A stretch of DNA of 17,120 nucleotides. Source: Clostridia bacterium. Its GTDB lineage: Bacteria; Bacillota_A; Clostridia; Christensenellales; UBA1242. The position numbers and the translations under genes are program-made. The first letter of the stretch is position 1. Each line of letters starts with the position of its first letter. The notes beneath the pieces were generated by a model, which worked only from the letters and a program-made list of their open reading frames with translations, had not been told where the DNA came from and searched no databases. The DNA is taken from NCBI GenBank assembly GCA_017938565.1, contig JAGBBI010000191.1, positions 1 to 17,120 on the forward strand, read 5' to 3'. Shown here piece by piece: positions 1 through 6,591 of this stretch.

Positions 1-938
1 CTCCTGCAGGGGGTAAAGAAAACAATGTAGTGTTAAAAGAATTTAAGGAAAAACCTAAATTTACATTTAAACCTAAGACACATATTGAATTATGTAAGCA
101 ACACAACTTAATCGACTATGAACGTGCAATTAAAATTGCTGGCGAAGGAAATTGGATTTATAATGGTAAAGGTGCTCAACTTGAATGGGCAATTCTTAAT
201 TTTTGTATAAATGAACACATCGCTGACGGATTTGAATTTAAGCTTCTTCCACACATCTTAAAATATGATTGTGGCTTTGGTGCTGGGCAATTCCCTAAAT
301 TCGTAGAAGACGATTACTTTATTGATAAAAAATATTTGCCAAACAACTTTTTGCTTCCAACTGCAGAAACAGCTCTGGTGAATATTCATAAAAATGAAAC
401 TTTACGAGAAGAGGACTTACCTAAAAAATATTTTGCCTATACCCCTTGTTTCAGGATTGAAGCGGGCAGTAACCGACCAGATGAAAAAGGAATGATACGT
501 GGCCATCAATTTAACAAAGTTGAAATGGTCGAATACACCACCCCAGAAGATGGCGAACGTGCTTGGGACGAACTTCTTGGCAAAGCCGAAAGAATTGTTC
601 AAAAATTAGGCTTACACTATCGTTTGGTTAAACTTGCAGGAGGAGACTATGCACACGGAATGGCAAAGACATATGATATTGAGATATATATCCCAAGTAT
701 GGATAGATATACCGAAGTCAGCAGTATAAGTACAGCCCTTAATTATCAAGCAAGAAGAACTAACACAAAGTTTATTAAAACCGATGGAACAAAAGAATAT
801 GTATATACTTTAAACGCCAGCGGAATCGCAACCAGTCGAATATTCCCGGCAATATTAGAACAGTTCCAGAATGAAGACGGAAGTATTACAATTCCTGATG
901 TTTTAGTTCCATATATGGGTTGTAAAGTTTTAAAATAA
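1..938 (+). CDS. serS: Seryl-tRNA synthetase, C-terminal part (gene truncated by window edge)
   Basis: Charges tRNA-Ser with serine in the cytosol. The visible part is the class II catalytic domain. The reading frame is open to the left edge (first full codon at 3), and the residues before the GTG at 30 (PAGGKENNVV) match the usual SerRS linker, so that GTG is internal and the true start lies off the window. The N-terminal tRNA-binding coiled coil (about 100 residues) is therefore not seen. Landmarks are the serine-site TAE at nt 360-368, motif 2 with TPCFRIEAG followed by GMIRGHQFNKVE (nt 441-524), AKTYDIEIY, and motif 3 GIATSR with the conserved arginine (nt 822-839). In place of the frequent SNCxDFQARR stretch it has STALNYQARR. 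It converges on the minus-strand cassette and shares its terminator. The family call is secure. Confidence 0.95.
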   Translation, partial: PAGGKENNVVLKEFKEKPKFTFKPKTHIELCKQHNLIDYERAIKIAGEGNWIYNGKGAQLEWAILNFCINEHIADGFEFKLLPHILKYDCGFGAGQFPKFVEDDYFIDKKYLPNNFLLPTAETALVNIHKNETLREEDLPKKYFAYTPCFRIEAGSNRPDEKGMIRGHQFNKVEMVEYTTPEDGERAWDELLGKAERIVQKLGLHYRLVKLAGGDYAHGMAKTYDIEIYIPSMDRYTEVSSISTALNYQARRTNTKFIKTDGTKEYVYTLNASGIATSRIFPAILEQFQNEDGSITIPDVLVPYMGCKVLK

Positions 939-961
939 TAAATCAATACGATATCCATTAC

Positions 962-999
962 AAAAAACAGGACAAAGATTACTCTTTATCCTGTTTTTT
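962..999. terminator. Bidirectional Rho-independent terminator between serS and the cassette
   Basis: An A-rich arm (962-978) pairs with a T-rich arm (983-999) around a 4-base loop, with one C/A mismatch. The core is ACAGGA/TCCTGT. Because the outer pairs are A6/T6, each strand ends in a U run, so the hairpin can stop serS reading right and the cassette reading left. The TAA stop of the 979-1509 gene (979-981) lies in the loop, so that gene's last six codons form one arm. Confidence 0.8.
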
Positions 1000-1509
1000 A
1001 TTCATATTTATTCTTACGTAAGCAATTTTGTATTCCAGTTTTTTTATCGTGCCAACCTTTGGTGCGTGTTCTATCGGAATATGATTTTCAATCTTCGCAA
1101 TTATATCTAATTTTTCACGCTTTTTTAATGTGTATTTAAACTTATACCCTAGTTTTTCAATATCAACACCAACCAAGTTTCCATATTCTTTTAATCTTGC
1201 ATAATCGGTTTTTGACTTATACTCTTCTATGGCAAACTTAACCACTTCAACTACGTTTGGCAAATCTTCAATTCTTATGTTCTTTAAAATTTTATCTATC
1301 TTTTTTTTAAGTTTCCTTGGCAAAACTTTTTTTAGCGTTTGTAAAATATCATATAGCATTATTTCATTCGGTTTTTCGTAAATGCGTGCTATATGAGATA
1401 TTTCTTCATACTTACTAACCCTGTGAGTGTACTCATAAACGGTGAAATCTAAATCATCGTTAACAAACTTCCACCCAATGGTTTCTGCTAAATCCCTAAG
1501 ATAGTTCAT
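979..1509 (-). CDS. Hypothetical protein, 176 aa, last gene of HicB-led cassette
   Basis: I do not recognise this protein. It is lysine-rich and soluble-looking, with no signal peptide or membrane segment. A central basic stretch (about residues 58-76, LQTLKKVLPRKLKKKIDKIL) could form an amphipathic helix. The C-terminal third (about 105-170) alternates short hydrophobic and charged runs like a small alpha/beta domain. The N-terminus, LAETIGWKF, resembles LATAIGFRS in the 99-aa protein two genes upstream. The ATG follows the upstream stop by 6 bases; a GGAG at 1524-1527 lies inside the upstream gene at a long spacing (14), so coupled translation is likely. The stop codon sits in the loop of the shared terminator. 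Good coding texture and operon position make it a real gene; function is unknown. Confidence 0.75.
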   Translation of the reverse strand: MNYLRDLAETIGWKFVNDDLDFTVYEYTHRVSKYEEISHIARIYEKPNEIMLYDILQTLKKVLPRKLKKKIDKILKNIRIEDLPNVVEVVKFAIEEYKSKTDYARLKEYGNLVGVDIEKLGYKFKYTLKKREKLDIIAKIENHIPIEHAPKVGTIKKLEYKIAYVRINMNKKQDKE

Positions 1510-1515
1510 AATTCT

Positions 1516-1707
1516 TTATACAACTCCACCCAGCCAGTTTGAGCACTCTTTTTGTATAGTATTCGCTTTATTTTGTCTTTCCTTAACAAAGTTCATTAGT
1601 TTGTCATACATTTCGCCACTCATAACTTGTTTCATTTGACCCAATAATGTTTTTAGGGCTTTTTCTCCCCCATTCAAAAATGCTTTTCTTAAATCATCAA
1701 AGTTCAT
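1516..1707 (-). CDS. Hypothetical small protein, 63 aa
   Basis: I do not recognise this protein. It begins MNFDDLRKAFLNGGEKALKT and appears mostly helical, with regularly spaced leucine, methionine and phenylalanine (LLGQMKQVM, YDKLMNFV), then a polar stretch and a short glycine-containing end (WLGGVV). The size and helical look would suit a small binding or regulatory partner, but nothing identifies a family. The start is supported by a strong AGGGGGG-type ribosome binding site 5-7 bases upstream. It is the third gene of the cassette, 22 bases after the 99-aa gene and 6 bases before the 176-aa gene. It is not a HicA toxin: the typical GSHxxxR motif is absent. Confidence 0.65.
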   Translation of the reverse strand: MNFDDLRKAFLNGGEKALKTLLGQMKQVMSGEMYDKLMNFVKERQNKANTIQKECSNWLGGVV

Positions 1708-1729
1708 ATTTTACCCCCCTAATTTAGAT

Positions 1730-2029
1730 TTAGAATTTTGATTTTGCAGTTTTCCAAAATCTGTGATCTTCATCCGCTAGTGCTTCATAATAAACATCGT
1801 ATCTTCTTTTTAAATCTTTTGTATATGAATGCACCCCTAAACGCTCGTCAATAATTGCTAAAATTTCTTTATCGCGACCTAAAAATGCATCTTCGCTGTT
1901 TACATCAATCGGAAATAATTTAACTTGATCTTTATAAATTGTTGTTAAATAAACCTTTCCATCTTTTAGTTCGCTTCTGAAACCAATCGCAGTCGCTAAA
2001 ACCATTAATTCCATTTGATAGTCTGTCAT
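1730..2029 (-). CDS. Hypothetical protein, 99 aa
   Basis: I do not recognise this protein. The N-terminal half (MTDYQMELMVLATAIGFRSE, then a probable beta hairpin through about residue 42) is followed by a charged, probably helical C-terminal half with many Asp, Glu, Lys and Arg and the aromatic pair RRYDVYYEAL. No membrane segment or signal peptide is visible. The start has an excellent TAGGAGGG ribosome binding site whose TAG is the stop codon of the HicB-like gene, which ties the two genes' translation together. The opening LATAIGFRS is similar to LAETIGWKF near the start of the 176-aa cassette protein, so the two may share an N-terminal fold. Confidence 0.7.
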   Translation of the reverse strand: MTDYQMELMVLATAIGFRSELKDGKVYLTTIYKDQVKLFPIDVNSEDAFLGRDKEILAIIDERLGVHSYTKDLKRRYDVYYEALADEDHRFWKTAKSKF

Positions 2030-2040
2030 TTCAAACCCTC

Positions 2041-2367
2041 CTAATTGCCTTCATCAAAGAATAGTTTCATAAACTTACGATATTCAATATCGTCATCAGT
2101 TGGTTTTGTGTCATCAACTTGAATATCAAGCATAACAACTTCTTTTGCTTTATAAACTTCCTTAATCTGGTCAAAAGTTGATGGCTCAGGAATTTCAGTT
2201 TCAAATCTTTCTGCAAGTTCAAAATAAGACTTTAAACTTACCTTCCCATTTATAAATGCATCTTCTTTTGAATCACCAATTGTTTGAAGGCCTAAATCTG
2301 GAATGCTAATATAATAGCGTCCGTCAGCGTCTTCGGTTAATATAGCAGGATAAACATAAGTTTTCAT
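2041..2367 (-). CDS. HicB-family antitoxin-like protein, 108 aa, without adjacent HicA
   Basis: The N-terminal 63 residues have the HicB pattern: MKTYVYPAIL, a turn with DADG, YYISIPDLG, GDSKEDA (31-37), and EIPEPS (58-63). This is the partial RNase H-like fold that in HicAB systems binds and neutralises the HicA mRNA interferase. After it comes an acidic tail (about residues 64-108, VQVDD-like and DDD runs) rather than a recognisable helix-turn-helix or ribbon-helix-helix DNA-binding domain. No HicA-like gene is adjacent. It leads a four-gene operon and has its own promoter. An AGGGGA ribosome binding site precedes the ATG. It could be a solitary HicB-fold regulator or the first part of an uncharacterised system. 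The family is fairly sure; the role is open. Confidence 0.75.
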   Translation of the reverse strand: MKTYVYPAILTEDADGRYYISIPDLGLQTIGDSKEDAFINGKVSLKSYFELAERFETEIPEPSTFDQIKEVYKAKEVVMLDIQVDDTKPTDDDIEYRKFMKLFFDEGN

Positions 2368-2398
2368 AAAACATTCCCCTATTGTTAATTCAATATAT

Positions 2399-2427
2399 AT
2401 TGTACCAAATATTTATGGGTTTGTCCA
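2399..2427 (-). promoter_or_regulatory. Sigma-A type promoter of the HicB-led cassette
   Basis: On the minus strand TGGACA (2427-2422) is followed by a 17-base spacer and TACAAT (2404-2399). A TG one base before the -10 makes it an extended -10. Each hexamer matches consensus at 5 of 6 positions. Expected transcript start is near 2392, about 25 bases ahead of the HicB-like ATG. Confidence 0.7.
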
Positions 2428-2530
2428 ATAAAATTTTATGTTTATGCCAATATATTATCACAAACTTTTCAATTTGTCCATACCCTATTTGAAATTTGAT
2501 AAAAATTTAATTCAAGACAAAACTCCATAT
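2428..2530. other. AT-rich spacer between folD and the cassette promoter
   Basis: This stretch holds no gene. On the minus strand it has a second TGGACA (2480-2475) followed 17 bases later by a poor -10 (TAATAT, 2457-2452), which may be a weak upstream promoter or a repeated operator-like element. It also carries an A/T-only inverted repeat built on AAATTT. Just before it, a short CCATA/TATGG hairpin spans the folD stop (2525-2540). That hairpin is followed only by AGTTTTG, so it would be at best a weak folD terminator. Confidence 0.35.
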
Positions 2531-3376
2531 CTAATTATGGATTTTTGCACATTTTAGCGTATTTTTTAACAATTCCGTAATTGTCATCGGCCCAACGCCC
2601 CCCGGTACCGGCGTTAAATAGCCAGCTATATTTTTGACGCTTTCGCCGTCTACATCACCAACAACTTTCCCATCTACACGATTTATTCCAACATCAACTA
2701 CTGTTGCACCGTGCTTTATGTATTCAGCCGTAATATAATTCGGTTTTCCAACTGCGACGACTAATATGTCTGCTTGCGTCGTAATGTCCTTTAAGTTTTG
2801 AGTCTTACTGTGGCAAATCGTAGTAGTTGCGTTCAAATTATTAAGCAATATTTCCACCGGACGCCCAACCAGTTGACTCCTACCAATAATTACGGCGTTT
2901 TTGCCTTCAATTTGAACATTGTTGTATTTTAGTAGGTCAATTATCCCACTTGGCGTACAAGGGGCTATTCCATCCAAATTTGAAACTAATTTACCCTTGT
3001 TTATGTAAGTAAGTCCGTCCACATCTTTGTTTGGGTTAATAGATTCGATTATATGCGTTGCATCCATACGATTTGGAAGCGGTAATTGCACCAAAATGCC
3101 GTCTACTTTGTTATCTTGATTAAGCGTGTTAATTACATCAATAATTTCTTCCATCGTTGAATTTTCAGGCAATTTAATGGTTCGACTGTTTATTCCCACT
3201 TCTTCGCACGCTTTTTCTTTATTCGCTACGTAAATTTTACTCGCTGGGTCTTCCCCTACTAACACTACGGCCAGCGTTGGAGCAGGCAGTCCTTTGTCTA
3301 AAAAGTTATTTTTCACATCTTCTTTTATTTCTAACCTTATTTGGGCAGACAATTCTTTACCATTTAATATTTGCAT
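2531..3376 (-). CDS. folD: Bifunctional methylene-THF dehydrogenase / methenyl-THF cyclohydrolase FolD
   Basis: A cytosolic enzyme that converts 5,10-methylene-THF to methenyl-THF (NADP-dependent dehydrogenase) and then to 10-formyl-THF (cyclohydrolase). It feeds purine synthesis and formylation of initiator Met-tRNA. Its 281 residues are a normal length. The catalytic tyrosine and lysine sit in SKIYVANKEKA (Y49, K53). Other signatures are VQLPLP (96-101), NKDVDG (116-121), the cofactor-binding GRSQLVGRP (165-173) and PGGVGPMT (258-265). A GAGGA ribosome binding site precedes the ATG. The gene is separated from rplQ by 137 bases containing that operon's terminator and a good promoter, so it is probably transcribed on its own. 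Confidence 0.97.
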   Translation of the reverse strand: MQILNGKELSAQIRLEIKEDVKNNFLDKGLPAPTLAVVLVGEDPASKIYVANKEKACEEVGINSRTIKLPENSTMEEIIDVINTLNQDNKVDGILVQLPLPNRMDATHIIESINPNKDVDGLTYINKGKLVSNLDGIAPCTPSGIIDLLKYNNVQIEGKNAVIIGRSQLVGRPVEILLNNLNATTTICHSKTQNLKDITTQADILVVAVGKPNYITAEYIKHGATVVDVGINRVDGKVVGDVDGESVKNIAGYLTPVPGGVGPMTITELLKNTLKCAKIHN

Positions 3377-3406
3377 CGTAATATCCTCATATCATTAGTT
3401 TTAATT

Positions 3407-3436
3407 ATTATACTCCTAAATTTAAGACAAAGTAAA
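3407..3436 (-). promoter_or_regulatory. Promoter of folD
   Basis: A perfect TATAAT on the minus strand (3412-3407) lies 18 bases after TTTACT (3436-3431, 4 of 6 to TTGACA). The expected start is near 3400, giving a leader of about 25 bases. The -35 element overlaps the last bases of the rplQ terminator. Confidence 0.6.
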
Positions 3437-3468
3437 ATGGAATTGACTAAAATTAATCAATTCCATTT
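3435..3468 (-). terminator. Terminator of the ribosomal-protein / rpoA / rplQ block
   Basis: A perfect 12-bp stem (3457-3468 with 3435-3446) surrounds a 10-base loop, 46 bases after the rplQ stop. On the minus strand it is followed by TTTTACTTTGT, a slightly interrupted U tract. The stem is AT-rich but long and unbroken, and it falls between two transcription units. Confidence 0.8.
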
Positions 3469-3513
3469 ATTTTGTTATACCAATTGCAAAACTAATTTGT
3501 GCAAATTATTGTA

Positions 3514-4002
3514 TTATACTAATTCAACAATTGCCATTTGAGCGTTATCACCGCGTCTTAAGTATGTCTTAAGAACTCTTGTATATCCGCCCTTAGTTCC
3601 AAGTTCTTCAGCACGCTTTGCATACTTTGGAGCAAGGTCATCAAACAATCTTTCGATAAGTGGATGTTGAATTTGTTCAGTTCTTGCTTTATAAGCAGAC
3701 TTCTTTTCTCTTGCACCCTTTTGTTCTTGCTTATCATAAAGATTTGCCATTAATCTACGACGTGCAGTAAGCTTTTTTGGACCGTCTTTTACAACAGTAG
3801 CTTTAGCATCTTTTCTTTCTTCTGAAACAACGTCTTCGTAAGCATTAATAGCAATTGTGATGTTTTTATCAGCCAATCTGCTAACCGCTTTTGCATTTGC
3901 AAGAGTAGTCTCAATCTTTCCATACCATAAAAGGTCGGTAACAAGACCTTTAAGCATTGCGTTTCTTTGGTCAGTTGGCAAACTTAATTTCTTTGTTTCC
4001 AT
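3514..4002 (-). CDS. rplQ: 50S ribosomal protein L17, enlarged form (162 aa)
   Basis: A large-subunit protein near the peptide exit tunnel. The family is shown by TDQRNAMLKGLVTDLL, KIETTLANAKAV and the C-terminal GGYTRVLKTYLRRGDNAQMA. Bacterial L17 is usually about 115-130 residues. This one is longer because residues about 51-80 (acidic then basic, with EDVVSEERKDAKATVVKDG) and about 91-112 (KQEQKGAREKKSAYKARTEQ) are extra or expanded relative to the compact middle of typical L17. The usual N-terminal YRKLGR is replaced by KKLSLP. It is the last gene of the block, 14 bases after rpoA, with an AAGGAG ribosome binding site. The identity is secure; what the insertions do is unknown. Confidence 0.93.
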   Translation of the reverse strand: METKKLSLPTDQRNAMLKGLVTDLLWYGKIETTLANAKAVSRLADKNITIAINAYEDVVSEERKDAKATVVKDGPKKLTARRRLMANLYDKQEQKGAREKKSAYKARTEQIQHPLIERLFDDLAPKYAKRAEELGTKGGYTRVLKTYLRRGDNAQMAIVELV

Positions 4003-4016
4003 TTCGTTCTCCTTAA

Positions 4017-4970
4017 TTAATCTTCTTGAGTTTTTAGGCTTAAGCCGTATCCTGTTAATTTGTTAATGACTTCATCAAGAGACTTTCTTCCAAGGTTTTT
4101 AACCTTTAGCATATCGTCCTCAGTCTTCTTTGTTAAGTCTTCAACAGTATTGATATTTGCACGTTTTAAGCAGTTGTATGACCTTACTGATAAATCCATA
4201 TCTTCAATACTCATTTCAAGCAACTTTATAACTTTATCTTCCTTGCTTGATACAAGTAAAGATTGATTTGTCATATTCTCTACTAGTTCGATAAATAAAC
4301 TTAAATGGTCGTTAACAAGCTTTGCTGCAAGGCTTATAATTTCCTTAGCACTCATTGAACCATTTGTAGTAACTTCTATAACAAGCTTGTCATAGTCGAT
4401 ACTTTGACCAACACGTGTGCTTTGAACTTCAAAATTCACCTTTCTGATTGGGGTAAAGTTTGAATCGGTAGCGATTGTTCCGATTGGTGCAGATTGGTCC
4501 TTGTTTTTGTCAGCTAGAACATAGCCACGTCCTCTTCCAATACATATATCCATTTCTAAATCTGCATCAGATTCTAATGTGCAAATATACATATCTGGAT
4601 TTAGAACTTCTATTTCATCGTCTGGATTAATCATTCCAGCGGTGATTACACCAGCACCCTTGTGTGATAGGTGTAACATTTTTTTGAAAGTCTCATCGGT
4701 AGATGATGTCTTTACAGATAGTCCTTTTAAATTTAGGATAATTTCTGCAACATCTTCTTTTACTCCCTTTATGGTTGAAAATTCGTGTTGCACACCATCA
4801 ATCTTAATTGATGTAACTGCGGCTCCTGGAAGTGCAGAAAGAAGTGTTCTTCTTAATGCGTTGCCTAGGGTTACGCCAAACCCTTTCTCTAATGGTTCTA
4901 CTGTAAATTTTGCGTAAGCACCGTTATCATCTTCTTCACAGATAACTTTAGGTCTTTCGATTTCTATCAT
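4017..4970 (-). CDS. rpoA: DNA-directed RNA polymerase alpha subunit
   Basis: The alpha dimer scaffolds assembly of beta and beta-prime, and its C-terminal domain contacts UP-element DNA and activators. Its 317 residues are a normal length. The N-terminal assembly domain shows EPLEKGFGVTLGNALRRTLL and a downstream KIDGVQHEFSTIKGVKED. The C-terminal domain shows RSYNCLKRANINTVEDL and KNLGRKSLDEV, which are the helix-hairpin-helix DNA-binding elements. A GGAGG ribosome binding site lies directly after the rpsD stop (15-base gap). Its place between rpsD and rplQ is the standard alpha-operon position, coupling RNA polymerase synthesis to ribosomal proteins. Confidence 0.98.
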   Translation of the reverse strand: MIEIERPKVICEEDDNGAYAKFTVEPLEKGFGVTLGNALRRTLLSALPGAAVTSIKIDGVQHEFSTIKGVKEDVAEIILNLKGLSVKTSSTDETFKKMLHLSHKGAGVITAGMINPDDEIEVLNPDMYICTLESDADLEMDICIGRGRGYVLADKNKDQSAPIGTIATDSNFTPIRKVNFEVQSTRVGQSIDYDKLVIEVTTNGSMSAKEIISLAAKLVNDHLSLFIELVENMTNQSLLVSSKEDKVIKLLEMSIEDMDLSVRSYNCLKRANINTVEDLTKKTEDDMLKVKNLGRKSLDEVINKLTGYGLSLKTQED

Positions 4971-4985
4971 CTTTACTCCTCCTTA

Positions 4986-5606
4986 TTATCTTGAATATAA
5001 TTCGACTATCATATGTTCTTCAATTGCTAAATCAATATCATCTCTCTTTGGTAAATCAAGAACTTTGCCTTCAAGCTTAGTAGCATCAAACTCCAACCAC
5101 TTAGGCATTACAACTTTAACTTCTTTCAACTTCTTGAATAGTTCGATTTGTCTCTTGTTTTCCTTGATTGAAATTGTGTCGCCGGCTTTTACTTGGTAAG
5201 ATGGAATATTTACTCTTTTACCATTTACACAGATATGACCATGGTTAACAATTTGTCTTGCTTCAGCACGACTTGCACCGATTCCCATTCTGTAAACAAC
5301 GTTGTCAAGACGTCTTTCAATTAATGATAGCATTGTTTCACCGGTAATACCACTTTGTCTTTCAGCTTCAACATAGTAAGCGTGCATTTGTTTTTCTAAA
5401 AGACCATAAGCTCTTTTAACTTTTTGTTTTTCTCTTAATTGTTTGCCATATTCAGAAAATTTCTTGCGTGCCATTCCGTGTTGACCAGGAACTACAGGTC
5501 TTTTTTCCATAGCACATTTCTTAGAAAGACATCTTTCACCTTTAAGGAATAATTTTGTTCCTTCTCTACGGCAAAGTCTGCAATCTGCTTGTGTATATTT
5601 AGCCAT
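4986..5606 (-). CDS. rpsD: 30S ribosomal protein S4, zinc-binding form
   Basis: A primary 16S rRNA binder that nucleates 30S assembly and, in many bacteria, represses its own operon. It has 206 residues. The N-terminus carries four cysteines (C9, C12, C26, C31), the zinc-binding (C+) variant. The S4 RNA-binding domain follows, with [20 protein letters not shown] and [19 protein letters not shown]. The start is backed by GGAGGAGGG; the TAG stop of rpsK forms part of that site (TATAGGAGG). Placement between rpsK and rpoA supports a clostridial rather than a Bacillus-type order. Confidence 0.97.
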   Translation of the reverse strand: MAKYTQADCRLCRREGTKLFLKGERCLSKKCAMEKRPVVPGQHGMARKKFSEYGKQLREKQKVKRAYGLLEKQMHAYYVEAERQSGITGETMLSLIERRLDNVVYRMGIGASRAEARQIVNHGHICVNGKRVNIPSYQVKAGDTISIKENKRQIELFKKLKEVKVVMPKWLEFDATKLEGKVLDLPKRDDIDLAIEEHMIVELYSR

Positions 5607-5624
5607 AATTCTCTATCCCTCCTC

Positions 5625-6017
5625 CTATATTCTTCTTCTCTTAGGTGGTCTACATCCATTGTGAGGGATTGGAGACACATCTCTAATCATTGTTACTTCT
5701 AAATCTGCATTAGCAAGAGCTCTGATTGCAGCTTCTCTGCCATTACCAGGTCCTTTTACCAATACTTCTACACTTTTTAAACCATATTCTTTTGCTGCAT
5801 TAGCTGCTGTTTCTGCTGCTTGGCTTGCTGCGAATGGGGTACTCTTTTTGTTACCCTTATAACCTAAGCTTCCAGCTGAGCTCCAAGAAATAACATTACC
5901 TGCAACATCTGAGATTGTTACAAGAGTGTTATTGAAAGATGCGTGAATATGAACAACACCTTTGTCGACGCTGGTGGTTATCTTTTTCTTCTTTACTGTT
6001 CTTTTTTGAACTGCCAT
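5625..6017 (-). CDS. rpsK: 30S ribosomal protein S11
   Basis: A platform protein of the small subunit that helps shape the mRNA exit region near the 3' end of 16S rRNA. Its 130 residues are normal for the family. Recognisable stretches are [34 protein letters not shown], the central [13 protein letters not shown] and the C-terminal [18 protein letters not shown]. The basic N-terminal KRTVKKKKI is typical. The AAGGAG ribosome binding site begins one base after the rpsM stop codon. The gap to rpsM is 17 bases. Confidence 0.98.
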   Translation of the reverse strand: MAVQKRTVKKKKITTSVDKGVVHIHASFNNTLVTISDVAGNVISWSSAGSLGYKGNKKSTPFAASQAAETAANAAKEYGLKSVEVLVKGPGNGREAAIRALANADLEVTMIRDVSPIPHNGCRPPKRRRI

Positions 6018-6034
6018 TGTTAACTTTCTCCTTA

Positions 6035-6406
6035 TTATTTACCTTTTTTCTTAATTGAACTGTTGCGAGGTCCCTTTGCTGTTCTTGCGTTGCTACTTGT
6101 CTTTTGACCACGACATGGAAGACCCTTTCTGTGTCTTACGCCTCTGTAACATCCGATTTCCATTAAAGCTTTAACGTCCATAGCTAGGTCTCTTTTTAAA
6201 TCACCTTCTACGACTACGTTCTTTTCAATGTACTCTCTAATTTTGTTTACATCAGAATCTGTCAAATCCTTACATCTTGTGTCTGGATTAATTTTTGTTT
6301 CTGCTAAAATTTTGTTGGCTGTTACTCTGCCTACACCGAAAATATAGGTCAAACCTATTTCAACTCTCTTTTCATTAGGTAAATCAACACCTGCAATACG
6401 TGCCAT
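6035..6406 (-). CDS. rpsM: 30S ribosomal protein S13
   Basis: A head protein of the small subunit; its C-terminal tail reaches the P-site tRNA and its body bridges to the 50S. It has 123 residues. Signatures are [20 protein letters not shown], the helix-hairpin-helix-like [31 protein letters not shown] and a basic end with [27 protein letters not shown] ribosome binding site supports the ATG. The 50-base gap to rpmJ is the longest inside the block. I see no convincing promoter in it, although it is AT-rich. Confidence 0.98.
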   Translation of the reverse strand: MARIAGVDLPNEKRVEIGLTYIFGVGRVTANKILAETKINPDTRCKDLTDSDVNKIREYIEKNVVVEGDLKRDLAMDVKALMEIGCYRGVRHRKGLPCRGQKTSSNARTAKGPRNSSIKKKGK

Positions 6407-6456
6407 ACCATTCCTCCATACTGTTTATTAATTTCTTGTGGCTTATACCTTTTATA

Positions 6457-6573
6457 TTAACCTTGAACTTGTTTGTGTTTTGGATATTTAGAGCAGATAA
6501 CTCTAACTTTTCCGTTTCTCTTTATAACTTTACATTTATCACAAATTGGTTTTACACTTGGTCTAACTTTCAT
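6457..6573 (-). CDS. rpmJ: 50S ribosomal protein L36, zinc-ribbon form
   Basis: A very small 50S protein (38 codons) that stabilises 23S rRNA. My translation of the minus strand begins [20 protein letters not shown] and ends [12 protein letters not shown]. It has the zinc ligands C11, C14, C27 and H33. At 38 residues, with one extra residue before PKHKQ, it matches the longer L36 form. The ribosome binding site TTTAGGAGA lies 9 bases upstream. It sits between infA and rpsM, the standard Firmicutes position. The identity is certain from the sequence. Confidence 0.96.
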   Translation of the reverse strand: MKVRPSVKPICDKCKVIKRNGKVRVICSKYPKHKQVQG

Positions 6574-6591
6574 CTTTGTAATCTCCTAAAT

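Noticed and set aside
30..32. GTG as the start of serS
   Set aside because: The frame is open to the window edge and the residues before the GTG match the SerRS linker, so the gene is cut by the window rather than short.
1516..1707. HicA toxin partner for the HicB-like gene
   Set aside because: The 63-aa protein lacks the HicA dsRBD-like pattern and its conserved histidine motif.
2525..2540. Intrinsic terminator of folD
   Set aside because: The stem is only 5 bp, includes the stop codon, and is followed by AGTTTTG rather than a proper U run. It is noted only as a weak possibility.
6407..6456. Internal promoter in the rpmJ-rpsM gap
   Set aside because: The stretch is AT-rich and has TATAAG-like strings, but no -35/-10 pair at acceptable spacing.
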